Assembly: GCA_025642075.2 (NCBI GenBank)
Contig: JAODUO010000053.1
Coordinates: forward strand, 1,078,501 to 1,142,500
Direction: 5' to 3'
From: Ridgeia piscesae
Lineage: Eukaryota; Annelida; Polychaeta; Sabellida; Siboglinidae
Length of the DNA stretch: 64,000 nt
Part shown: piece after piece, positions 35,912-49,700 of the stretch
Layout of the letters: every line of letters starts with the position of its first letter
Numbering within the stretch: the first letter of the stretch is position 1
The notes under the pieces: generated by a model
What the model saw: the letters and a program-made list of their open reading frames with translations, nothing else
Told to the model about the DNA's origin: nothing
The model's database searches: none
Program-made: the position numbers and the translations under genes

Positions 35912-36400
35912 ATGGTCAACTTCGATTGAGTTGCGCGAGTAAGTCGAGTAACCCGAGTCCAAATCGAACATCCACGATCACTTGCTCACGTGACCCTTCG
36001 TGACATAGATAAACAAGGTCAACATTCAAGGCCGCTACCCGAGGCAATCGCGGTTTGGAAAGGATTCACTCGAGTAACTACGTCATTAGCAGTGACAGCC
36101 AATTGGGAGCGTAGGCCCCTACTGCACGAGAAATTAATTAAACATTACACGACACAATCATTTAAATATGGATTAAAGTCGCCACATTCTATGAATTATT
36201 ATTTACCACCAAGAAGATGAACATCACAATTTACGCACTGAACAACTGATTACTTTATTTAATTTATTTACATAAGGGGTTTATCGCTGTGATCACGATC
36301 ATCGCTGTTCAGTTGGATTACTCACGTGGTAGCGTAAACCGGATACCACGTTAGGGTTACGCGAGTAACTCGAGTAGGCTCATCGAAGTCGACCCATACT
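35912..36400. mobile_element. Candidate foldback/MITE with about 45-bp imperfect terminal inverted repeats
   Basis: The left end begins ATGGTCAACTTCGATTGAG and continues to TCGAGTAACCC. The reverse complement of the right end (36352-36400) begins ATGGGTCGACTTCGATGAG and continues to CGCGTAACCC, about 80 percent similar over roughly 44 bp. The interior has a further CTCGAGTAACT motif near 36070 and no coding capacity. No clear target-site duplication was seen, so this remains a candidate. Confidence 0.4.
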
Positions 36401-37716
36401 GCGTATAGTGTAACGACTTTCATCGGACCTATAGCTAAGTTTGCTGTTCGGGAATTTAAGTGACGCCGTAGCGATTTGAATGACAGCGCGCGAGTGTTAT
36501 AAACATTGAACGGTTCAATTGTAAAGCTGGTTCTGCTTCGTTAAAACCTACTTGGGTTTTCAGTACCTTACAATAAATTACATTTATGCTGTATAACATG
36601 ACTGCACAATAAAAATAATTTATAAAATGGGACGCACACGCCCTTTAAATGAGTCCGCATCACTCCGTACACACGTATGAGCATTTATGCACGTACGTGT
36701 AGGTGAGCGTGCATGTTTTGTCACGTGAGTGGAAATGTCCGTACATGCACGCACACACGTTATCATTAACTTCCATTAAGTTATGATGGATCTTGGGCCA
36801 ATGAGAAAGACGCTGATTGATGTATACGTATTAATTGTTTAGTCGTCGATTAATCACGAGACGCCGTATTGACGGAGGTCGATGGTTCACGCTCACGATT
36901 TCGTCATCGGGGGGTCTGTGTCCGTGGTCGACCACCGCGGAATCTCGGTGACAACGAGACCCGCCGAGCTTCCGGTCAGCCAGAACACAAAATATTCCAC
37001 TATATAACATACATAATCAATGTGTAGGCCACGTTTGATTTCTTTATATGCAGCCATTGTAGCGCTTCCTTCAGTTCCTACCAAATTTGCCAACTTTTAT
37101 TGAAAATTTCACACCATATTTTGGAAATCTGGTTTGTCGTGATGACATCACCAATCAACATGGCATGTATACGAAGAATAACACCGAGCAACAACTGCCA
37201 CGACATGACAGCTCTGGTGCCGCGCTGCACAAGATAATCATTTTTACTCTACTCTCTAAAGACTGTTATTTCTCACGGACATTCAGACAATTGGTACAAC
37301 ATTATTACTATTGGGAACTCTTTCGACGAATGACCCTTAAAGTGGTGTTACAATAGTTGGTGCCTTCGTGTAAAAAGTGCAGGCCCGTGTACTGGGGTGC
37401 AATGTGAGCTCCCGGGAGTATAATTCCGCTCGATGTATCAAAGCGGATACATATGTTTTGGGGCGGTCATCAAGGGTATGCATTTGGGTGTTTGTAACGG
37501 GATGCAACGATTTTCAAGGAAGTTAATTAGGATGATTGAATGATGTGCAGTTGGAGGCTTTTTAAGCTCGTGGTGTTCTAGTTCTATTTCCACGGCGGCA
37601 CACGCGTCAACACAACCAAAAGTAAAAAGTTAAAACGACCGTAGACCTATAGTGTATGGCCATGCAGTTTTATCAAAAATTGATGGTTTCACAATGACTA
37701 AATTATGTCATAAGTC
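36401..37716. other. Intergenic DNA, no gene seen
   Basis: Mixed composition with scattered CpG. Short open frames lack recognisable motifs. Confidence 0.5.
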
Positions 37717-37985
37717 GTCGTCGTTTGTTGTCGTTCGTTCTGTCGTTTTCTATCCTTCGTGTTTGTTGGTCGTCGTCGTTCGTCGTTGTTCATCGTTGTC
37801 GTTCGTAGTCGTTCATCGTTGTCGTTCGTAGTCGTTCGTCGTCGTTCGACGTCGTTCGTAGTCGTCGTTGTTCTTCGTCCTTTGTCGTCAATCGCCGTCG
37901 TTCGTCGTCGTTTATCATCGTCGTTTGTCGTCGTTGTGTTCGTCGTTCATCGTTCATCGTCGTCGTTCGTTGTCGTATATTGTCA
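37717..37985 (+). repeat. Degenerate (CGT)/(CGTTCGT) low-complexity array
   Basis: Irregular CGTCGTTCGTCGT-type repeats with TGT, TCA and TAG variants. Plus-frame Ser/Val/Arg peptides are artefacts. Confidence 0.9.
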
Positions 37986-38033
37986 CCGCTTGTGGTCGTT
38001 CCGTGTCCACTCTCCGCATCTCTCGCTCTCTCT

Positions 38034-38078
38034 TCACACACACGCACGCACGCACGCACGCACGCACGCGCGCACGCA

Positions 38079-38142
<64 letters not shown>
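38034..38142 (+). repeat. Compound (ACGC)n(AC)n microsatellite
   Basis: About 16 ACGC tetramers followed by about 22 AC dinucleotides. It runs directly into the 119-bp dispersed element. Confidence 0.96.
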
Positions 38143-38147
<5 letters not shown>

Positions 38148-38261
38148 CGTTAGTTTTATATTGATATAATTTGCAGCTCACATTTGTACTGGTGTTTCTA
38201 ATATTGGCATGATATTTTAAACGTATGTCACGTCTTAGTTTCATTAGCAGTAATTAGTAAC
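38143..38261 (-). mobile_element. Short dispersed element, copy 1 (119 bp), flanked by microsatellites
   Basis: Its reverse complement matches 39700-39817 almost base for base, from GTTACTAATTACTGCTAAT through CATGCCAATATTAGAAACAC to ACTAACGACATG, with about ten differences. One end abuts (AC)n and the other (ACGC)n. It is non-coding. It looks like a mobile element that ends in, or creates, a CA microsatellite. Confidence 0.75.
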
Positions 38262-38288
38262 GCACGCACGCACGCACGCACGCACGCT

Positions 38289-38340
<52 letters not shown>

Positions 38341-38346
38341 CCACAC

Positions 38347-38401
<55 letters not shown>
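38261..38401 (+). repeat. Compound (ACGC)n(AC)n microsatellite
   Basis: About 20 ACGC tetramers, then about 30 AC dinucleotides, the same order as the array at 38034 on the other side of the 119-bp element. Confidence 0.96.
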
Positions 38402-38403
<2 letters not shown>

Positions 38404-39699
38404 CATTACACTCCAAGCCCTGTGTTCGTGAAGTCGCCCCGCCGTACAGTGGCGACATGCCGCGGTCACTTCCTGTTTTCACGTATCAACCTTTCAAGTT
38501 TCAGCGAATTTCTTAACGTGCTATGTGCGCGCTGCACTGACATCAAAATATCATCGAAGTGCTTAAGTGCGGTGTACTTAGCTGGCAACATAGGTCTGCA
38601 TTACTTGTGTATTTGTCTTCCGTGTACTTATATAGCCCTTATCATATATATTATAATTCGGCTTCATATTATTTTTTTCTGCGCAGAAAATGTCTATTGA
38701 CGAAGTAAATCGGAAAAATCGAATATTTGCATTGAGTAGATAGGAGCAAGTCAAAACAAATGCAGATCTAACGTAATATGGCGACGCCCAGTGACCAATT
38801 ATATCCAAGTTTAAAAGTTTGTAATTCTACATGGTATTGAAATACTACAAATACTGTGATTAGATGTTGAGATGACATTTGGTTGGATAGGCCTGGCAGG
38901 GAGTGAGGTGTAACAGTCATAAGGACCGGATATTACATCATATAACATTTTGCCTTTATTTGACCGAAATGCACTTAGAAAATAATCAATAACACAACAT
39001 TTCCCTTAGTTATTATTAAGTACCCAGGTGTGCAATTCGTAACAGTTGTTACCTTATTTTATGTAATCAATAAAAACAAGAAGTGATTAAATAGGCTTAC
39101 ATAAATTTAAACACTGGTATTTCTGGGACCCCTACTGGGTTGTGTACGACTGTGACGTAATGACGTTACGCAACTAGTTTGTTATTGCCATATCGTGTCT
39201 GGTTGTCTATACGTCAAACGACTCAAATGGCACGAGTTAATGTTGTATTTGTTACACTCAAGTGAAGATTGATGATAGCAACAAATAACCTGAACACATT
39301 TCCATCACATTTTACGCCGACGCGAGAAATTACATACCGCGATGAATGAATAATGGAATGCCCCATGGTCGTAATGTACGTAAGTTTACTTGACGACATA
39401 GTGACGTCACAATTGGTTCGTAAGGTAAATTTAGGAAGTCATAAAATAATCGTATTGAAAATGTGTACTCGACGGCATACATGGAATAGAAATCCCGACT
39501 TTTATGACGCTTATGAAAGTGATTTTATTTGGGAAAAATTGACGAAGGAAGCGATAGAGAGGAATGCAGGTTGTTTGTCAAAATCCGGTATTTTGAACTC
39601 CTAGCGACTCTCGGCTGTCCCCGTTTATGATTACACGAAATGTTTGTTGCGCTTCCGAACTTAATTTTTCAAAGATATTGGCGCTATAGATGTTTTCCA
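38402..39699. other. Intergenic DNA, one possible protein-domain fragment
   Basis: AT-rich. Contains the MADF-like open frame listed separately; otherwise nothing recognised. Confidence 0.5.
39353..39604 (+). CDS. Possible MADF/Myb-SANT-like fragment, 83 codons (uncertain)
   Basis: ATG-initiated open frame ending in TAG. Near the C-terminal half it reads His-Thr-Trp-Asn-x-Asn-Pro-Asp-Phe-Tyr, then a second Trp 16 residues after the first, followed by Glu-Lys-Leu-Thr-Lys-Glu. Trp, Pro-x-(F)Y and Trp at this spacing resemble the core of MADF-type DNA-binding domains, which are common in transposon-derived proteins. The rest of the domain is not convincing, no splice sites or poly(A) signal support a gene, and it may be chance or a transposon relic. 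Confidence 0.2.
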   Translation: MECPMVVMYVSLLDDIVTSQLVRKVNLGSHKIIVLKMCTRRHTWNRNPDFYDAYESDFIWEKLTKEAIERNAGCLSKSGILNS

Positions 39700-41154
<1,455 letters not shown>

Positions 41155-41465
41155 TTGTCAATGTCAACTGGTGTCACGTCACTTTCCCGTCAACAGTCGA
41201 CGTCCGCCTTGTCAATGTCCGCCTATCTCAATGTGCGCGCATGTCAATGTCCTTCTCATTGTCATGTCCCTCTGCCTATCAGTGTCCCACTCCCTGTCAA
41301 TGTCCCTCTCCCTGTCGATGTCCTATTCCCTGTCAGTGTGTCTCTCCCTGTCAATGTGCCCTTTCCTGTCAATGCCCGTTCCCTGTCAATGTCCTATCAA
41401 TTCGCGGCCCCCGTCAATGTCACTCCCTCTGTCAATGTGTCAATGTCCCTCTCCTGGCATTGTCC
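41155..41465 (+). repeat. Degenerate minisatellite based on CCCTGTCAATGTCC, about 18-bp period
   Basis: About 15 diverged units of CTGTCAATGT plus a C/T-rich spacer. Open frames rich in Ser, Pro, Val and Asn are artefacts. Confidence 0.8.
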
Positions 41466-42026
41466 TTCGCTGAGCATCCCCAGAGAACCAAAGCACTTTG
41501 CCCCGTTGCCGCGCAGTAAACGATTCGCCGAAGTGCGCCCGTATATCAGGGCTTTTTTCCGCTCGTAAATACGTCAGCGGCGCGAACGGGGTAAGCACCC
41601 GCACCCGGGTCCGTCGTCAGGTCGCCCCGGTCTGGGGGCACGACAATGGCGACAGATGGGCCTCGCACGGGGACGGAAACAGCCGACAAGACAGATCGGC
41701 GCGGCGACGGGGGCCGGTTTCGCGCCGAAAATAGCGGCGCGTGATTTACGTCGAGTTGTCGGCGCGAGTCACCGCCGTCGTTATTTACGAGTTCATTCGC
41801 GAAATTAGAAAGTCAACGTCTGCCGGCGGGCGAAATGAATGACGCTGCGCTGTGCCGGACTCGCTGTCGTCGTCAGAAGCGAATCTATTACGCGTATCAA
41901 TTATTACGTTCACCGCCATCAGATGCAGGAGCTGTCCGCGCGCTGTCGATTTAGTTGCGAATTTGTTACACGTTGAGTTATGTTGGTTGCGGTATAAAGG
42001 GGTCTATATCTGATAATTCAATTATA

Positions 42027-42029
<3 letters not shown>
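41466..42029. other. CpG-rich block, no supported gene
   Basis: Positions 41500-41960 are strongly CpG-rich and look CpG-island-like. No recognisable protein, TATA box or donor site was identified with confidence; a promoter of an unseen gene or an unmethylated transposon relic are both possible. Confidence 0.35.

Positions 42030-42122
<93 letters not shown>
42030..42122. repeat. (TA)n microsatellite
   Basis: About 92 bp of uninterrupted TA dinucleotides. Confidence 0.97.
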
Positions 42123-43710
<1,588 letters not shown>

Positions 43711-46700
43711 CGGAATGGACGTAGTGGACGGAATGGACGTAGTGCTGGACATTTCCCCCGCGTGTTATCGACGGAGTGGACGTAGTGCTGGACATTCCCC
43801 CCGCGTGTTATCGACGGAGTGGACGTAGTGCTGAACATTTCCCCCGAGTGTTATCGACGGAGTGGACATAGTGCTGGACATTTCCCCCGCGTGTTATCGA
43901 CGGAATGGACATAGTGCTGGACATTTCCCCCGCGTGTTATCGACGGAGTGAACGTAGTGCTGAACATTTCCCCCGAGTGTTATCGACGGAGTGGACATAG
44001 TGCTGGACATTTCCCCCGCGTGTTATCGACGGAATGGACATAGTGCTGGACATTTCCCCCGCGTGTTATCGACGGAGTGGACGTAGTGCTGGACATTTCC
44101 CCCGAGTGTTATCGACGGAGTGGACATAGTGCTGGACATTTCCCCCGCGTGTTATCGACGGAATGGACATAGTGCTGGACATTCCCCCCGCGTGTTATCG
44201 ACGGAGTGGACGTAGTGCTGAACATTTCCCCCGAGTGTTATCGACGGAGTGGACGTAGTGCTGAACATTCCCCCGCGTGTTATCGACGGAGTGGACGTAG
44301 TGCTGGACATTCCCCCGCGTGTTATCGACGGAATGGACATAGTGCTGGACATTCCCCCCGCGTGTTATCGACGGAGTGGACGTAGTGCTGGACATTCCCC
44401 CGCGTGTTATCGACGGAATGGACATAGTGCTGGACATTCCCCCCGCGTGTTATCGACGGAGTGGACGTAGTGCTGGACATTCCCCCGCGTGTTATCGACG
44501 GAGTGGACGTAGTGCTGGACATTTCCGCGTGTTATCGACGGAGTGGACGTAGTGCTGAACATTTCCCCCGAGTGTTATCGACGGAGTGGACGTAGTGCTG
44601 AACATTTCCCCCGGTGTTATCGACGGAGTGGACGTAGTACTGAACATTTCCCCCGAGTGTTATCGACGGAGTGGACGTAGTGCTGGACATTTCCCCCGCG
44701 TGTTATCGACGGAGTGGACGTAGTGCTGGACATTTCCCCCGCGTGTTATCGACGGAGTGGACGTAGTGCTGAACATTTCCCCCGAGTGTTATCGACGGAG
44801 TGGAGGTAGTGCTGGACATTTCCCCCGAGTGTTATCGACGGAGTGGACGTAGTGCTGGACATTTCCCCCGCGTGTTATCGACGGAGTGGACGTAGTGCTG
44901 GACATTTCCCCCCCGTGTTATCGACGGAATGGACATAGTGCTGGACATTCCCCCGCGTGTTATCGACGGAGTGGACGTAGTGCTGAACATTTCCCCCGAG
45001 TGTTATCGACGGAGTGGACGTAGTGCTGAACATTCCCCCGCGTGTTATCGACGGAGTGGACGTAGTGCTGGACATTCCCCCGCGTGTTATCGACGGAATG
45101 GACATAGTGCTGGACATTCCCCCCGCGTGTTATCGACGGAGTGGACGTAGTGCTGGACATTCCCCCGCGTGTTATCGACGGAGTGGACATAGTGCTGGAC
45201 ATTCCCCCGCGTGTTATCGACGGAGTGGACGTAGTGCTGGACATTCCCCCGCGTGTTATCGACGGAGTGGACGTAGTGCTGGACATTTCCCCCGCGTGTT
45301 ATCGACGGAGTGGACGTAGTGCTGAACATTTCCCCCGAGTGTTATCGACGGAGTGGACGTAGTGCTGAACATTTCCCCCGAGTGTTATCGACGGAGTGGA
45401 CGTAGTACTGAACATTTCCCCCGAGTGTTATCGACGGAGTGGACGTAGTGCTGGACATTTCCCCCGCGTGTTATCGACGGAGTGGACGTAGTGCTGGACA
45501 TTTCCCCCGCGTGTTATCGACGGAGTGGACGTAGTGCTGAACATTTCCCCCGAGTGTTATCGACGGAGTGGAGGTAGTGCTGGACATTTCCCCCGAGTGT
45601 TATCGACGGAGTGGACGTAGTGCTGGACATTTCCCCCGCGTGTTATCGACGGAGTGGACGTAGTGCTGAACATTTCCCCCGAGTGTTATCGACGGAGTGG
45701 ACGTAGTGCTGGACATTTCCCCCGAGTGTTATCGACGGAGTGGACGTAGTGCTGAACATTTCCCCCGCGTGTTATCGACGGAGTGGACGTAGTGCTGGAC
45801 ATTTCCCCCGAGTGTTATCGACGGAGTGAACGTAGTGCTGAACATTTCCCCCGCGTGTTATCGACGGAGTGGACGTAGTGCTGAACATTTCCCCCGCGTG
45901 TTATCGACGGAGTGGACGTAGTGCTGAACATTTCCCCCGCGTGTTATCGACGGAGTGGACGTAGTGCTGGAAAATTTCCCCGCGTGTTATCGACGGAGTG
46001 GACGTAGTGCTGAACATTTCCCCCGCGTGTTATCGACGGAGTGGACGTAGTGCTGAACATTTCCCCGAGTGTTATCGACGGAGTGAACGTAGTGCTGGAC
46101 ATCCCCCCGCGTGTTATCGACGGAGTGGACGTAGTGCTGGACATTCCCCCGCGTGTTATCGACGGAGTGGACGTAGTGCTGGACATCCCCCCGCGTGTTA
46201 TCGACGGAGTGGACGTAGTGCTGGACATTCCCCCGCGTGTTATCGACGGAGTGGACGTAGTGCTGGACATTCCCCCCGCGTGTTATCGACGGAGTGGACG
46301 TAGTGCTGGACATCCCCCCCGCGTGTTATCGACGGAGTGGACGTAGTGCTGGACATTTCCCCGCGTGTTATCGACGGAGTGGACGTAGTGCTGAACATTT
46401 CCCCGTGTGTTATCGACGGAGTGGACGTAGTGCTGAACATTTCCCCCGCGTGTTATCGACGGAGTGGACGTAGTGCTGAACATTTCCCCCGCGTGTTATC
46501 GACGGAGTGGACGTAGTGCTGAACATTTCCCCCGCGTGTTATCGACGGAGTGGACGTAGTGCTGAACATTTCCCCGTGTGTTATCGACGGAGTGGACGTA
46601 GTGCTGAACATTTCCCCCGCGTGTTATCGACGGAGTGAACGTAGTGCTGAACATTTCCCCCGAGTGTTATCGACGGAGTGAACGTAGTGCTGGACATTCC

Positions 46701-49700
46701 CCCCGCGTGTTATCGACGGAGTGGACGTAGTGCTGGACATTCCCCCGCGTGTTATCGACGGAGTGGACGTAGTGCTGGACATTTCCCCCGCGTGTTATCG
46801 ACGGAGTGGACGTAGTGCTGGACATTCCCCCGCGTGTTATCGACGGAGGGGGCGTAGTGCTGAACATTTCCCCCGCGTGTTATCGACGGAGGGGGCGTAG
46901 TGCTGAACATTCCCCCGCGTGTTATCGACGGAGTGGACGTAGTGCTGGAAAATTTCCCCGCGTGTTATCGACGGAGTGGACGTAGTGCTGGACATTCCCC
47001 CGCGTGTTATCGACGGAGTGGACGTAGTGCTGGACATTTCCCCCGAGTGTTATCGACGGAGTGGACGTAGTGCTGAACATTTCCCCCGAGTGTTATCGAC
47101 GGAGTGGACGTAGTGCTGAACATTTCCCCCGCGTGTTATCGACGGAGTGGACGTAGTGCTGGAACATTTCCCCCGGTGTTATCGACGGAGTGGACGTAGT
47201 GCTGAACATTTCCCCGCGTGTTATCGACGGAGTGGACGTAGTGCTGGACATTTCCCCCGAGTGTTATCGACGGAGTGGACGTAGTGCTGGACATTCCCCC
47301 GCGTGTTATCGACGGAGTGGACGTAGTGCTGGACATTCCCCCGAGTGTTATCGACGGAGTGGACGTAGTGCTGAACATTTCCCCCGCGTGTTATCGACGG
47401 AGTGGACGTAGTGCTGGACATTTCCCCCGCGTGTTATCGACGGAGTGGACGTAGTGCTGGACATTCCCCCGCGTGTTATCGACGGAGTGAACATAGTGCT
47501 GGACATTTCCCCCGCGTGTTATCGACGGAGTGGACGTAGTGCTGAACATTTCCCCCGCGTGTTATCGACGGAGTGGACGTAGTGCTGAACATTTCCCCGC
47601 GTGTTATCGACGGAGTGGACGTAGTGCTGGACATTTCCCCCGCGTGTTATCGACGGAGTGGACGTAGTGCTGGACATTTCCCCCGCGTGTTATCGACGGA
47701 GTGGACGTAGTGCTGGACATTTCCCCCGCGTGTTATCGACGGAGTGGACGTAGTGCTGGACATTTCCCCCGCGTGTTATCGACGGAGTGGACGTAGTGCT
47801 GGACATTTCCCCCGCGTGTTATCGACGGAGTGGACATAGTGCTGGAAAATTTCCCCCGCGTGTTATCGACGGAGTGGACGTAGTGCTGGACATTTCCCCC
47901 GCGTGTTATCGACGGAGTGGACGTAGTGCTGGAAAATTTCCCCGCGTGTTATCGACGGAGTGGACGTAGTGCTGGACATTTCCCCCGAGTGTTATCGACG
48001 GAGTGGACGTAGTGCTGGACATTTCCCCCGCGTGTTATCGACGGAGTGGACGTAGTGCTGGACATTCCCCCGCGTGTTATCGACGGAGTGGACGTAGTGC
48101 TGGACATTTCCCCCGCGTGTTATCGACGGAGTGGACGTAGTGCTGAACATTCCCCCCCGTGTTATCGACGGAGTGGACGTAGTGCTGGACATTCCCCCCG
48201 CGTGTTATCGACGGAGGGAGTAGTGCTGGACATTCCCCCGCGTTACGACGGAGTGGACGTAGTGCTGAACATTCCCCCCCCGTGTTATCGACGGAGTGGA
48301 CGTAGTGCTGGAAAATTTTCCCCCCCGTGTTATCGACGGAGTGGACGTAGTGCTGGACATTCCCCCGCGTGTTATCGACGGAGTGGACGTAGTGCTGGAC
48401 ATTCTCCCCGCGTGTTATCGACGGAGTGGACGTAGTGCTGGACATTCCCCCCCGTGTTATCGACGGAGTGGACGTAGTGCTGGACATTCCCCCGCGTGTT
48501 ATCGACGGAGTGGACGTAGTGCTGAACATTCCCCCGCGTGTTATCGACGGAGTGGACGTAGTGCTGGACATTCCCCGCGTGTTATCGACGGAGTGGACGT
48601 AGTGCTGGACATTCCCCCGCGTGTTATCGACGGAATGGACGTAGTGCTGGACATTTCCCCCGCGTGTTATCGACGGAGTGGACGTAGTGCTGGACATTTC
48701 CCCCGAGTGTTATCGACGGAGTGGACGTAGTGCTGGACATTCCCCCGCGTGTTATCGACGGAGTGGACGTAGTGCTGGACATTTCCCCCGAGTGTTATCG
48801 ACGGAGTGGACGTAGTGCTGGACATTCCCCCCGCGTGTTATCGACGGAGTGGACGTAGTGCTGGACATTCCCCCCGCGTGTTATCGACGGAGTGGACGTA
48901 GTGCTGAACATTCACCCGCGTGTTATCGACGGAGTGGACGTAGTGCTGGACATTCCCCCGCGTGTTATCGACGGAGTGGACGTAGTGCTGGAAAATTCCC
49001 CCGCGTGTTATCGACGGAGTGGACGTAGTGCTGGACATTCCCCCGCGTGTTATCGACGGAGTGGACGTAGTGCTGGACATTTCCCCCGCGTGTTATCGAC
49101 GGAGTGGACGTAGTGCTGAACATTCCCCCGCGTGTTATCGACGGAGTGGACGTAGTGCTGGACATTTCCCCCGCGTGTTATCGACGGAGTGGACGTAGTG
49201 CTGAACATTCCCCCGCGTGTTATCGACGGAGTGACGTAGTGCTGGACATTTCCCCCGCGTGTTATCGACGGAGTGGACGTAGTGCTGGACATTTCCCCCG
49301 CGTGTTATCGACGGAGTGGACGTAGTGCTGAACATTTCCCCCGCGTGTTATCGACGGAGTGGACGTAGTGCTGGACATTTCCCCCGCGTGTTATCGACGG
49401 AGTGGACGTAGTGCTGGACATTTCCCCGAGTGTTATCGACGGAGTGGACGTAGTGCTGGGAACATTTCCCCCGCGTGTTATCGACGGAGTGGACGTAGTG
49501 CTGGACATTTCCCCCGCGTGTTATCGACGGAGTGGACGTAGTGCTGGACATTTCCACCCGCATGTTATCGACGGGGTGGACGTAGTGCTGGACATTTCCA
49601 CCCGCGTGTTATCGACGGAGTGGACGTAGTGCTGGACATTCCCCCGCGTGTTATCGACGGAGTGGACGTAGTGCTGGACATTTCCCCCGCGTGTTATCGA

